A model generated the notes under the pieces. That model was not told the DNA's origin and did not search any database. It saw only the letters and a list, made by a program, of their open reading frames with translations. Below, in pieces: positions 14,503-22,939 of a stretch of DNA of 39,781 bases (its first letter is position 1; every line of letters begins with the position of its first letter). The stretch covers positions 1-39,781 of the forward strand of contig JBJDYU010000052.1 of assembly GCA_051867615.1 (NCBI GenBank), written 5' to 3'. This DNA is from RGIG5472 sp051867615 (GTDB lineage Bacteria; Bacillota; Clostridia; Oscillospirales; Oscillospiraceae). The position numbers were made by a program, and so were the translations under genes.

Positions 14503-15090
14503 TTATTTCAAATAGTCTTCCAGCTTCTTCGCAAAGGCCCTGAGGGCGTTGCCACGGTGGGACACCTGTGCCTTCTCCTCCCGGGAAAGCTGGGCGAAGG
14601 TCTTGCCCGCCGCCGGGTAGAAAAACACCGGGTCGTAGCCGAAGCCGCCCTCTCCCACGGGAGCGTAGGCGATGCTGCCGTCCACGCGGCCCTCCGCCGT
14701 AAGCTCGTTTCCATCCGGAAAAGCGCAGACGATGGCGGATGCAAAGTGGGCGGCGCGGGTGGATGCGCCCCGCATATTACTGAGCAGCAGCTGCACCTTC
14801 TCCGCGTCCGTCAGGTCCCCGCCGCCGTAGCGGGCGGAATAGACCCCGGGGCCGCCCCCCAGGGCGTCCACGCAAAGGCCGGAATCATCCGCGATGGCGG
14901 GCAGGCCGGAGGCCTGCATCACCGCCACTGCCTTCAGCCGGGCGTTTTCCATAAAGGTGGTCCCGGTCTCCTCCACCTCCACGGACAGGCCCAGATCGGA
15001 CTGCAGCACGACCTCCACGCCGAGACGGCTTAAAATTTCCTCCATCTCCGCCAGCTTCCCCCGGTTTTGAGACGCCAATACAAATTTCAT
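14503..15090 (-). CDS. rdgB: XTP/dITP diphosphatase (RdgB/HAM1 family)
   Basis: The 195-residue protein starts with the family signature MKFVLASQNRGKLAEM and has the catalytic DDSGLCVDALGG segment, GVYSARYGG and the nucleotide-binding GFGYDPVFF near residue 150. It hydrolyses the deaminated purine triphosphates XTP, ITP and dITP to monophosphates and so keeps them out of DNA and RNA. It starts one base after rph, a common gene pair in Firmicutes. Length and motifs are complete. Confidence 0.96.
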   Translation of the reverse strand: MKFVLASQNRGKLAEMEEILSRLGVEVVLQSDLGLSVEVEETGTTFMENARLKAVAVMQASGLPAIADDSGLCVDALGGGPGVYSARYGGGDLTDAEKVQLLLSNMRGASTRAAHFASAIVCAFPDGNELTAEGRVDGSIAYAPVGEGGFGYDPVFFYPAAGKTFAQLSREEKAQVSHRGNALRAFAKKLEDYLK

Positions 15091-15091
15091 A

Positions 15092-15811
15092 TCAAAGCAC
15101 CCCCACGATCTCTTTTTCCTGTTCGATCAGCTCCCGCAGGCCCTTGCAGCACAGCGCCACCAGCGCCTGCTGCTCCGCCACGGTGAAGGCCCGGCCCTCG
15201 CCGGTGCCCTGCAACTCAATGATGGACAGCGTATCGTCCATGACGCAGTTGAAATCCACCTCGGCGCGGCTGTCCTCCGCGTAGCAGAGGTCCAGCAGCG
15301 GTGTCTCCTCCACGATGCCGGCGGAAACGCCCGCCACATAGCGCTTCACCGGATTTTCCGCCAGCACGCCCTCCGCCACGAGCTTTTTGCAGGCCAGGGC
15401 CAGGGCGATGAAGCCGCCGGTGACGGAGGCGGTGCGGGTGCCGCCGTCGCCCTGCAGCACGTCGCAGTCCACGGTGACGGTGCGCGCTCCGAGGGCCTGC
15501 CGGTCCACCGCCGCGCGAAGGCTCCGGCCAATAAGGCGCTGGATCTCCGCGCTGCGTCCGCTGAGCTTCAGCTTGTCGATGTCCCGGCGGCTCCGCTCCC
15601 GGTTCGCCCGGGGCAGCATGGAATACTCCGCCGTGACCCAGCCGCAGCCCTCCGCCACATGGGGCGGGACCCGCTCCTCCACGCTGGCGCAGCAAAGCAC
15701 CTTGGTGTCGCCGCACTCGATCAGGCAGCTTCCCTCGGCAAATTTGACAAAATCCGTTGTGATGCGGATGGGGCGCAGCTCGTCCGGCGCCCGGCCGTCC
15801 TGTCTCAGCAT
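15092..15811 (-). CDS. rph: Ribonuclease PH
   Basis: The 239-residue phosphorolytic 3'-5' exoribonuclease trims tRNA 3' ends. Visible family features are RAPDELRPIRITTDFVKFAEGSCLIE at the start, NRERSRRDIDK, IGRSLRAAVD with phosphate-contacting arginines, and DCDVLQGDGGTRTASVTGGFIAL. Length is normal. It is followed one base later by rdgB and preceded by ftsY (23 bases). Ribosome site AAAAGGAG. Confidence 0.97.
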   Translation of the reverse strand: MLRQDGRAPDELRPIRITTDFVKFAEGSCLIECGDTKVLCCASVEERVPPHVAEGCGWVTAEYSMLPRANRERSRRDIDKLKLSGRSAEIQRLIGRSLRAAVDRQALGARTVTVDCDVLQGDGGTRTASVTGGFIALALACKKLVAEGVLAENPVKRYVAGVSAGIVEETPLLDLCYAEDSRAEVDFNCVMDDTLSIIELQGTGEGRAFTVAEQQALVALCCKGLRELIEQEKEIVGVL

Positions 15812-15834
15812 AGCGTGTCTCCTTTTCCCCGCGC

Positions 15835-16704
15835 TCAGATCAGCGCGTTCACATAGGCGTCCGCGTCGAAGGGTTCCAGATCGTCGATGCCCTCTCCGAG
15901 GCCGATGAACTTCACCGGCACGCCGAGGGACTCCGCGATGGCGACGCAGATGCCGCCCTTGGCGGTGCCGTCCATCTTGGTGAGGATGATGCCGGTGAGC
16001 CCCGCCGTCTCCTTGAACTGTCTGGCCTGGATCAGGCCGTTCTGCCCGGTGGTGGCGTCCAGCACCAGCAGCGTCTCCACCGACGCCTCCGGCAGCTCCC
16101 GGTCGATGATCTTCCGGAGCTTCTGCAGCTCGTTCATCAGATTCTGCTTGTTGTGGAGCCTTCCCGCCGTGTCGCAGAGCACCACGTCCGTGCCCCGGGC
16201 TTTCGCCGCGGCCAGCGCGTCGAACAGCACGCTGCCGGGGTCCGCCCCCTCGTGCTGGCGCACGATCTCGCAGCCGCTGCGCTCCGCCCAGATCTGCAGC
16301 TGGTCTGCTGCCGCCGCGCGGAAGGTATCCGCCGCGCAGAAGAGGACCTTCTTCCCCTCCTGCCGCATCCGCCAGCCCAGCTTGCCGATGGAGGTGGTCT
16401 TTCCCACGCCGTTGACGCCGATGATGAGCGCCACGCCGGGCTTCGTCTCGAGCCGGAGCGCCGTCTCGCCCACGTTCAGCTTTTCCTTCAGAATATCCCG
16501 CAGGGCCTGCTTCACGTTCTCCTCGCCCTGCAGGCTCTTATCGTACACCGCCTTGCGCAGGCGCGCGATACAGTCCGCCGCGAGGGACGCGCCCAGGTCC
16601 GCCAGAATTAGGCTCTCCTCCAGCGACTCATAGAATTCCTCGTCCACGGTCTCCCAGATGATGGAGTCGAACCACGCTTTTTTGATCTTGCTGAAAAGTC
16701 CCAT
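15835..16704 (-). CDS. ftsY: Signal recognition particle receptor FtsY
   Basis: The 289-residue SRP-family GTPase has an N domain (about 1-85) and a G domain with G1 at GVNGVGKT (96-103), the DTFRAAA insertion motif (126-132), G3 DTAGR (178-182), G4 TKMD and the closing GLGEGIDDLEPFD. It has no long acidic A domain, as usual in Gram-positive bacteria. It receives ribosome-nascent chain-SRP complexes at the membrane. It lies 16 bases downstream of smc, a conserved pair in Firmicutes. Ribosome site AAAAGGAA. Confidence 0.97.
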   Translation of the reverse strand: MGLFSKIKKAWFDSIIWETVDEEFYESLEESLILADLGASLAADCIARLRKAVYDKSLQGEENVKQALRDILKEKLNVGETALRLETKPGVALIIGVNGVGKTTSIGKLGWRMRQEGKKVLFCAADTFRAAAADQLQIWAERSGCEIVRQHEGADPGSVLFDALAAAKARGTDVVLCDTAGRLHNKQNLMNELQKLRKIIDRELPEASVETLLVLDATTGQNGLIQARQFKETAGLTGIILTKMDGTAKGGICVAIAESLGVPVKFIGLGEGIDDLEPFDADAYVNALI

Positions 16705-16720
16705 AGCTTCGTTCCTTTTC

Positions 16721-19700
16721 TTATTTGATATTCAGTTCCCTGGCCATGTCGTTCATGTTGATGGTGAGGACGCGGCTGACGCCCTTTTCCTGCATGGTGA
16801 CGCCGTAGAGCACGTCCGCCTCCTCCATGGTGCCGCGCCGGTGGGTGATGACCACGAACTGCGTCTTGCCGGAGATGCGGCGCATATACTTCGCCACGCG
16901 CACCACGTTCGGCTCGTCCAGCGCCGCCTCGATCTCGTCCATGACACAGAACGGCGTGGGATGTACTTTCAGAATGGAGAAATACAGCGCGATGGCAACG
17001 AAGGCCTTCTCGCCGCCGCTGAGCAGCGAAATGGTCTTGAGGGATTTGCCCGGCGGCTGGGCCTTGATCTCGATGCCGCAGCCTAAAATATCCTCCGGGT
17101 CCTCCAGCTCCAGCGTGGCCCTGCCGCCGCCGAACAGCTCCGTGAAGGTCTCCTGGAAGCTCTCAGTCAGGAGCTTGAACTGCTCGGAGAAGATGGCGGT
17201 CATCTCCCGCGTGATCTCCTCGATGATGCCGAGCAGGTCGTCCTTCGACTTCTGCACGTCGTTGCGCTGGTCCGTGAGATAGGTATAGCGGGTGTTCACC
17301 CGTTCAAACTCCTCGATGGCCCCCACGTTCACGTTGCCGAGGGCGCTGATCTCCCGCTTCAGCTCCGCCACCCGGCGGCTGGCCTTGGAGACGCTCTCCA
17401 GCTCCACGCGCTGCTCCATGGCGGCGCTGTGGCTCAGCTCATAATGCTCCCAGAGCCTGTCGAGGATCTGCTTTTCCTCCATGGCGGAGGCGTTTTTCTT
17501 CTGCTCCAGCAGATTCACGCTGCGCTCGGCGTTCAGCAGCAGCTCGTTGCACTCTCTCGCCCGGCGGTCGCCGGCGGTGCGCTCCTGCTCCAGCTGCAGC
17601 TTCTCCTCCGTCAGCTTTTGGAGCTTCTCCCGGATGCCGGCGGCGCTTTCGCGCAGGGCGGCGGCCTCCGCCTGCCGCTCCGCCTCCTGAGCGCGGAGCT
17701 GTTCGTTTTTCGCCCGGTACTGCCCGATGAGGGCCTCTCTGGCGCTGCGGTCTCCCGCCATGTCGGCGGAAAGGGATTGCAGGTTTTGCAGCGCACCCTC
17801 CAGCGCGGTCTTTTCCGCGCTGAGGGCGGCGGCCTCCGCCTTCTTCGCCGCCATCTCCTCGCTGAGGGCTGCGCCGCGGCCCAGCAGCTCGCTTTCGCCG
17901 CTGCTGCGGCGCTCCGCCTCGGCACGGAAGCCTTCGGCCCTGCGCTCCGCGTCCGCGATGCGCTCCTCCGCCGCAAGGGCGTTCTCTCTTGCCTCGGCCA
18001 GACGGATCGCCAGCGATTCCTTCTCCTGCCGCAGGCTTTCCAGATTCTCCCGCATGGCGGAGAGCAGCACGTCGTAATGGTTCTTCTCGCCCTGGCGGCG
18101 CAGCACCTCGTCCTCGGCGCTGCGCTGCTGCCCGGCGGCGGTGTCCAGCTCATATTGGGTGCGCTGCAGCTCCCGCAGCTTCTCCTCCGCGTCCTTTTCC
18201 GCCGCGGCGAGGGAATCGGCCAGGCTCTGCCGCTTGCCGGTCAGCTCCTTCAGCTCTCCCGCGCGGCTCAGCACGCCGCTGCTCTGGCTGACGCTGCCGC
18301 CGGTCATGCTGCCGCCCCGGTTGATGATCTGGCCGTCCAGCGTGACGATGCGGAAGCGGTTTTGATACCTCCGGGCCATGGCGATGCCGCAGTCCAGGTC
18401 CTCCACCACCACGGTACGGCCCAGCAGGTACAGGAACACAGAGCGGTATTTCTCCTCAAACCGCACCAGCTCCGAGGCAAGGCCCACATAGCCGGTCTCC
18501 CGCTCCAGGCCCTTTTCCCGCAGCTCCTCGCCGCGGATGTCGGTGAGAGGCAGGAAGGTGCTGCGGCCGGCGGCGCGCTGCTTCAAAAGCGCGATGGCGT
18601 TCTTCGCGTCCTCCTCCCGGTCCACCACGATGTTCTGCAGTCCCGCCCCCAGGGCGATCTCCATGGCCACAGCGTAGCGCTGATCCGTCTCCATCAGGTT
18701 CGCCACCGGGCCGTGAACGCCCCGTAGGGCGCCGTGGGCCGCCGCGTTCATCACGGTCTTGACGGACTTGCTGAAGCCCTCATACTCCTTCTCCATCTCG
18801 CTGAGCAGATGGATGCGGGAATCCATGGCATTCAGGTCCATGGTCAGCTGCAGGGCCTTCTGCTTCGCCTCCTCGCTGCGGCTCTGCTTCTGCCGCAGCT
18901 TCAGCGCGTGGCCCTCGATGATATTGCGGACGGCGGCGGCTTCCTCCTCCGCGTCCTCCAGCGCCCGGCGGCTCTTCTTCGCCTGGGCCTCCGTCTCCGA
19001 AAGCTGGCTCTCCATGGCCGCCGCGTCGCCGTCGATGGCGCCGCCGCGTTCCTCCATAGCCTGTATGGCGGCGGCAAGGGCGGACTGCTCCGCGCGCTTC
19101 TCCGCCGCTTCGGCATTGGCGAGGGCCTCCTTCGCCCGGAAAGCCTCCGCCTCCTCAGCAGCGCTGCCGGCCCTGCGGGACAGCTCCTCCGCCTCCCGGA
19201 GCAGCGCGTCCAGCTCCTCCTCAAGCGCCGCCAGACCTGTCTCCGTCTCCGCCATGCGGCGCTTTTGCTCCTCTATTTTCTCCGTCAGCCCTCCGGCCCG
19301 GTCGAACTGCTCACGCAGCTCCTCCTCGGAGCGGCGGATGCTCTCCTCGTTGTGTTCGATGGAGGTCGCCAGCACCGCCGCCGCGGACTCCTGCTCGCTG
19401 ATGCGGCCCTCGATCTCGCCGCTTTCGCGGCGCAGCTCCTCCGCCGCGAGGTCGTTCTCCCGGGCGGCGGCGGCGAATTTCTCGCCCGCGGCGTACTGCT
19501 CCTCCACCGCCGCCTTCGCCGCGGCAAGCTCCTGCTCCGCCGCGGCAAGGTCTGTCTCCAGCTTACGGGACGCGGCGCGCAGGCTCTCCAGCGACGTGAG
19601 CCAGAGGGAAATTTCCAGCACCCGCGTCTCGTCCCGGAGGATGAGGTAGCGCTTGGCCTTTTCCGACTGCTGGCGCAGCGGCTCCACCTGCAGCTCCAGC

Positions 19701-20290
19701 TCGGAAATCTTATCGTTGATGCGCACCAGGTTTTCCTCCGTGCGCTGGAGCTTCCGCTCCGCCTCCTCCTTGCGGTGGCGGAACTTGGAGATGCCGGCGG
19801 CCTCCTCGAAGATCTCCCGGCGCTCCCCGCTCTTGACGGAGAGGATCTCGTCGATCTTGCCCTGGCCGATGATGGAGTAGCCCTCCCGGCCCATGCCGGT
19901 GTCCATAAACAGCTCCGTCACGTCCCGCAGGCGCACCGCCTGGCGGTTGATATAGTACTCCGACTCGCCGCTGCGGTAGTAGCGGCGGGTGACGGAGACC
20001 TCGCTCTCGTCTCTCGGGAAGATGTGCTCGGTGTTGTCCATGACCAGCGTCACCTGGGCGAAGCCCATCTGGCCCCGCGTCTCCGTGCCGCCGAAGATCA
20101 CGTCCTCCATCTTGCTGCCCCGCAGGCTCCGGCTGCTCTGCTCGCCCATGACCCAGAGCAGCGCGTCGGAGATATTGGACTTGCCGCTGCCGTTGGGGCC
20201 GACAATGGCGGTGATATCCTCGCCGAAATGCAGCACCGTTTTTTCCGGGAAGCTCTTGAATCCCTGGATCTCCAAAGCTTTTAAGTACAC
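16721..20290 (-). CDS. smc: Chromosome segregation protein SMC
   Basis: The product is 1189 residues, normal for bacterial SMC. It has an N-terminal ATPase half with GPNGSGKSN (about 32-40), a long coiled coil to a hinge around residues 500-690 (including the glycine-rich RGGSMTGGS segment), a return coiled coil, and the C-terminal half with signature LSGGEKAFVAIAL and Walker B DEIEAALDE. With ScpA and ScpB it loads at the origin and aligns chromosome arms. I place the start at GTG 20290: AGGTGG lies six bases before it and the product then begins YLKALEIQGFKSF, the family's usual N-terminus. ATG 20305 lacks a good ribosome site. It heads the long minus-strand run. Confidence 0.96.
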   Translation of the reverse strand: MYLKALEIQGFKSFPEKTVLHFGEDITAIVGPNGSGKSNISDALLWVMGEQSSRSLRGSKMEDVIFGGTETRGQMGFAQVTLVMDNTEHIFPRDESEVSVTRRYYRSGESEYYINRQAVRLRDVTELFMDTGMGREGYSIIGQGKIDEILSVKSGERREIFEEAAGISKFRHRKEEAERKLQRTEENLVRINDKISELELQVEPLRQQSEKAKRYLILRDETRVLEISLWLTSLESLRAASRKLETDLAAAEQELAAAKAAVEEQYAAGEKFAAAARENDLAAEELRRESGEIEGRISEQESAAAVLATSIEHNEESIRRSEEELREQFDRAGGLTEKIEEQKRRMAETETGLAALEEELDALLREAEELSRRAGSAAEEAEAFRAKEALANAEAAEKRAEQSALAAAIQAMEERGGAIDGDAAAMESQLSETEAQAKKSRRALEDAEEEAAAVRNIIEGHALKLRQKQSRSEEAKQKALQLTMDLNAMDSRIHLLSEMEKEYEGFSKSVKTVMNAAAHGALRGVHGPVANLMETDQRYAVAMEIALGAGLQNIVVDREEDAKNAIALLKQRAAGRSTFLPLTDIRGEELREKGLERETGYVGLASELVRFEEKYRSVFLYLLGRTVVVEDLDCGIAMARRYQNRFRIVTLDGQIINRGGSMTGGSVSQSSGVLSRAGELKELTGKRQSLADSLAAAEKDAEEKLRELQRTQYELDTAAGQQRSAEDEVLRRQGEKNHYDVLLSAMRENLESLRQEKESLAIRLAEARENALAAEERIADAERRAEGFRAEAERRSSGESELLGRGAALSEEMAAKKAEAAALSAEKTALEGALQNLQSLSADMAGDRSAREALIGQYRAKNEQLRAQEAERQAEAAALRESAAGIREKLQKLTEEKLQLEQERTAGDRRARECNELLLNAERSVNLLEQKKNASAMEEKQILDRLWEHYELSHSAAMEQRVELESVSKASRRVAELKREISALGNVNVGAIEEFERVNTRYTYLTDQRNDVQKSKDDLLGIIEEITREMTAIFSEQFKLLTESFQETFTELFGGGRATLELEDPEDILGCGIEIKAQPPGKSLKTISLLSGGEKAFVAIALYFSILKVHPTPFCVMDEIEAALDEPNVVRVAKYMRRISGKTQFVVITHRRGTMEEADVLYGVTMQEKGVSRVLTINMNDMARELNIK

Positions 20291-20376
20291 TCGTTTCCAC
20301 CTCATCGTCGGATTCCGGACGCGGCCTTTCCGCGCCCCCTGCGCCCGCGGCGCGAGGGACATACTTTAACTAAGTT

Positions 20377-20405
20377 ACTATAACAGAAAAGCGCCGTCTT
20401 TGCAA
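20377..20405 (-). promoter_or_regulatory. SigA-type promoter of the smc-ftsY run
   Basis: On the minus strand, TTGCAA (20400-20405), a 17-base spacer and TATAGT (20377-20382), about 80 bases before the chosen GTG start. It lies at the border between the GC-rich core and the AT-rich island. Confidence 0.65.
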
Positions 20406-20476
20406 GATGGGAAAGGGGGATGGTCCTTTTACCCCAAGTGTTGATGCAGAATCTTCAGATAATCTCGCCAAATTCG

Positions 20477-20505
20477 TTGAAAAATCTGGTATTTTCTGCT
20501 ATTAT
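20477..20505 (+). promoter_or_regulatory. SigA-type promoter of the zinc-ribbon island gene
   Basis: TTGAAA (20477-20482), a 17-base spacer and TATTAT (20500-20505) give a leader of about 65 bases before the ATG at 20578. Confidence 0.6.
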
Positions 20506-20577
20506 GAGGATTAAACATATCTACACGCACTTTTCTATGACATTATCCGATATATGCAACCATAGAGGAACCATATT

Positions 20578-21525
20578 ATGCCAACCTTTAAGAAAAACAA
20601 AGAACTCAATGGTATTGAAATATATTTTGATAAAAAGCCAGAGGACGCAATTCTTCAGGAATTGCGTAGTGGTGGCTGGCGGTGGCACAATGCGAAAAAA
20701 TGTTGGTATAACCGTGATAGCAGGACAAACGAAGCCCTCGCGCAGAAGCTGTGTGGGAACGATGGATCATCAGCCAAGAAAGACCGGTCAGCGACAACTC
20801 AAACGTTTGAGCGTCTTACAAAAGTAGAACCTCAGCGTATTACAGTTTCTTATGATATTATTTCCGGTCAGGCTGTCATAGCAAAGGTTTCTTTCACAAA
20901 ATCAGACAGCCAATATACAGTCCTGAGTACAAACAATCAATTAATTTGCACCGATTGCCAGCGAATGTTCTCAATTCATGCTGTAGCTTGCCCTTTTTGT
21001 GGATGCCCGACCGCCCATGTTGTTGAAGCCTCTTTTGATGAGTGGTATCAAAAGGAACAAATGCAAAAGCGGCAGGATGAAGAAACACGCCGGAAACAAG
21101 CTGAAATTGCAAGACGACAGGAAGAAAGAGCCCAGACAGAGGCCAAGAGGGCAGCTCTGCTACTGCAGGAAAAAATTTTAGAAGAACGCAGGCGGCAAGA
21201 GGAAGAAAAACAACGTCAAATCGAGGAGCAGACACGAGCCAGGGCTAATGCCATTAAAGAAATGTGCAAGGATTTTTCACTTCCTGCTGCAACTCTTGAC
21301 AAACTCATTAACAGCAAGATTTCATTAGAAGATCTACAGCGGCGAATCATCAGAATTCAAGGATACCAAGCTATATATCCAAGCATTAAAATGTCCATGT
21401 TCATTACCAATGACAAAGTTGCCGAATTTGTTGCATCATACGAAAATCATGGTAATACAACTATAACGCGATGCATAGGAAATTGCTCAACTTGTACCCG
21501 TGACCACTGTATAGAAGAAAACTGA
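20578..21525 (+). CDS. Unrecognised zinc-ribbon/coiled-coil protein in an AT-rich island
   Basis: I do not recognise a named family. The 315-residue product has four parts. An N-terminal module (about 10-60) includes SGGWRWHNAKKCWY; a similar short motif seems to recur in proteins of gut Firmicutes mobile elements (from memory, unverified). A zinc ribbon follows, with C124/C127 and C138/C141 plus C143. A strongly charged Arg/Glu/Gln coiled coil runs from about 155 to 228. A C-terminal part ends in a cysteine cluster C299-x3-C303-x2-C306-x4-C311. There is no signal peptide. The CX3CX2C spacing matches radical-SAM enzymes, but its position at the extreme C-terminus and the lack of a barrel argue against that. 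Composition is far more AT-rich than the flanks. It has its own promoter; GAGG lies nine bases before the ATG. Confidence 0.8.
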   Translation: MPTFKKNKELNGIEIYFDKKPEDAILQELRSGGWRWHNAKKCWYNRDSRTNEALAQKLCGNDGSSAKKDRSATTQTFERLTKVEPQRITVSYDIISGQAVIAKVSFTKSDSQYTVLSTNNQLICTDCQRMFSIHAVACPFCGCPTAHVVEASFDEWYQKEQMQKRQDEETRRKQAEIARRQEERAQTEAKRAALLLQEKILEERRRQEEEKQRQIEEQTRARANAIKEMCKDFSLPAATLDKLINSKISLEDLQRRIIRIQGYQAIYPSIKMSMFITNDKVAEFVASYENHGNTTITRCIGNCSTCTRDHCIEEN

Positions 21526-21635
21526 ACAGCAGTTTGTGGTGGTATGTATTAAAGCCGGACAGGCCCCGAATACATGGAATAATTCTGACGAAGTTGTTGG
21601 GAACTATTGGGTAGAGAAACAAGGAGGCGACCTGT

Positions 21636-22040
21636 ATGGAAAATAAAAGAGAATATAGCTTCATGTATATGGGGCAAGAAGTTAAATCTGGAAGTGTGAT
21701 GATGTTCAGAGGAGATTATTTTGATGAGCATGGTAATAGATATAACAAAGGATTTTGGCCTTGCACATTCAAATATAAAGAAGGCGATAGGTTTTATATC
21801 GAAGTTGATGGAAAGCTATATTATCACAAGAAGTTAAATGACAACAGCATTTATCATTTTCGAGTTCTTAACGGAAAGAAAATTCCAAATCCAATAACAG
21901 AAGATGAAGTAAAAGCTGGAACTATATTGCTGATTCTGGTCATGGCAGTAAGTGCCATCTTTAAAGACAACATTTTGTTATGGATTTTTGAATTGGCTTA
22001 TTATTTCAACTGGTCATATCACAAAAAATACGATATATAA
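21636..22040 (+). CDS. Unrecognised small protein with C-terminal membrane segment
   Basis: The 134-residue product is not recognised. Residues 1-92 are soluble and rich in aromatic residues (MFRGDYFDEHGNRY, FYIEVDGKLYYHKK), looking like a small beta-rich domain. About 94-125 form one long or two short hydrophobic segments, and the tail is basic (YHKKYDI). The ribosome site is excellent (AAGGAGG, eight bases before ATG). It lies 110 bases after the zinc-ribbon gene on the same strand and shares its low GC, so the two were probably acquired together and may be co-transcribed. A strong terminator follows about 40 bases after the stop. Confidence 0.75.
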   Translation: MENKREYSFMYMGQEVKSGSVMMFRGDYFDEHGNRYNKGFWPCTFKYKEGDRFYIEVDGKLYYHKKLNDNSIYHFRVLNGKKIPNPITEDEVKAGTILLILVMAVSAIFKDNILLWIFELAYYFNWSYHKKYDI

Positions 22041-22081
22041 TGAAAGCGGATGCAAAACAGCCGCGAAATTGAACAGACCGC

Positions 22082-22112
22082 AAAGGAGCCGCCCGCGGGC
22101 GGCTCCTTTTTT
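22082..22112. terminator. Bidirectional terminator between the island and tepA
   Basis: A 13-bp stem (22082-22094 with 22097-22109) around a 2-base centre runs into a T run up to 22112. It ends the island transcript on the plus strand and can also serve the minus-strand protease gene ending at 22125. Confidence 0.9.
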
Positions 22113-22124
22113 CTGTCAAAGCAC

Positions 22125-22844
22125 TCAGCGGGCGTCCTTCTCCCGCTCCACCATGCCGTACAGGCAGTCCATGGCCTCGCTGAGGCTCCCCACCCGGTCG
22201 ATGAGTCCCAGGCGCACCGCCTCCGTGCCATAGATGACGCTGCCCACGTCCGAGGACATATCCCCCAAACTCATCATCAGCTCCAGGAATTTCCCCTTTT
22301 CAATATGGGAATGCTCCTCCACGAAGCGGACGATCTGCTCCTGCAGCCGCTCGAAGTAGCGGTAGGTCTGGGGCGCCGCGATGAGCATACCCGTCATGCG
22401 GATGGGATGGATGGTCATGGAGGCGGAGGGCGCGATCATGCTCACCTTTCCCGACACCGCCAGCGGCACGCCGATGGAGTGTCCGCCCCCCAGCACCAGC
22501 GTCACCGTGGGCTTGCGCAGCCCCGCGATCAGCTCCGCGATGGCAAGGCCCGCCTCCACGTCTCCGCCCACGGTGTTGAGCAGGATCAGGATGCCGTCCA
22601 CATCCTCCGCCCCCTCCAGCCCCGCGAGAAGCGGGATCACGTGCTCGTATTTGGTGGTCTTGGTGTTCTGGTTCAGCACGTTATGCCCCTCGATCTGCCC
22701 CACGATGGTCAGGCAGTAGAGATTGCCCCGGCTGTTGCGGATCATGGTGGAGCCCATGTCCACGATCTGCTGCGTTTTGGGGGTGCTGTCCTCCCGCTTT
22801 TCTCCGCGCTCCGTCTCCTGCGTGGCTCCGGTCGTTTCGCTCAT
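22125..22844 (-). CDS. TepA/ClpP-like serine protease
   Basis: The 239-residue protein belongs to the ClpP/crotonase superfamily and resembles the Firmicutes TepA (translocation-enhancing) group. Features include LNTVGGDVEAGLAIAELI (the NSPGG-like strand), nucleophile S123 in GGHSIG, H146 in MTIHPIRMTG, and a candidate acidic residue near D195, then YGTEAVRLGLIDRVG. It lacks a leader peptide. TepA-type proteins are thought to degrade signal or small peptides at the membrane; the evidence for that is limited. No Clp ATPase gene is near. It is separated by a terminator from the M18 gene upstream, so it probably has its own promoter. Ribosome site GAAGGAGG. Confidence 0.88.
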   Translation of the reverse strand: MSETTGATQETERGEKREDSTPKTQQIVDMGSTMIRNSRGNLYCLTIVGQIEGHNVLNQNTKTTKYEHVIPLLAGLEGAEDVDGILILLNTVGGDVEAGLAIAELIAGLRKPTVTLVLGGGHSIGVPLAVSGKVSMIAPSASMTIHPIRMTGMLIAAPQTYRYFERLQEQIVRFVEEHSHIEKGKFLELMMSLGDMSSDVGSVIYGTEAVRLGLIDRVGSLSEAMDCLYGMVEREKDAR

Positions 22845-22892
22845 GCGCTGCGCCTCCTTCTTTTACTTAGGGATAGGATGCGCGGCGAGGGC

Positions 22893-22925
22893 AAAAAAAT
22901 ACGCGGCGGGAATGCTCCCGCCGCG
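22893..22925 (-). terminator. Terminator of the M18 aminopeptidase gene
   Basis: A 10-bp GC stem (22902-22911 with 22916-22925) with an ATGC loop is followed on the minus strand by a seven-base T run (22893-22899). It starts about 15 bases after the stop codon. Confidence 0.9.
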
Positions 22926-22939
22926 CAGAGATGCGTTTT

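Noticed and set aside
16721..20290. Several long plus-strand frames (for example 17429-18727 and 18734-20284)
   Set aside because: All are shadows of smc. The Leu/Arg/Gln-rich composition mirrors its coiled-coil codons.
21472..21510. CX3CX2C motif suggesting a radical-SAM enzyme in the island gene
   Set aside because: The motif is the last part of the protein, followed by a fourth cysteine and the stop, with no barrel around it. A metal-binding tail is more likely.
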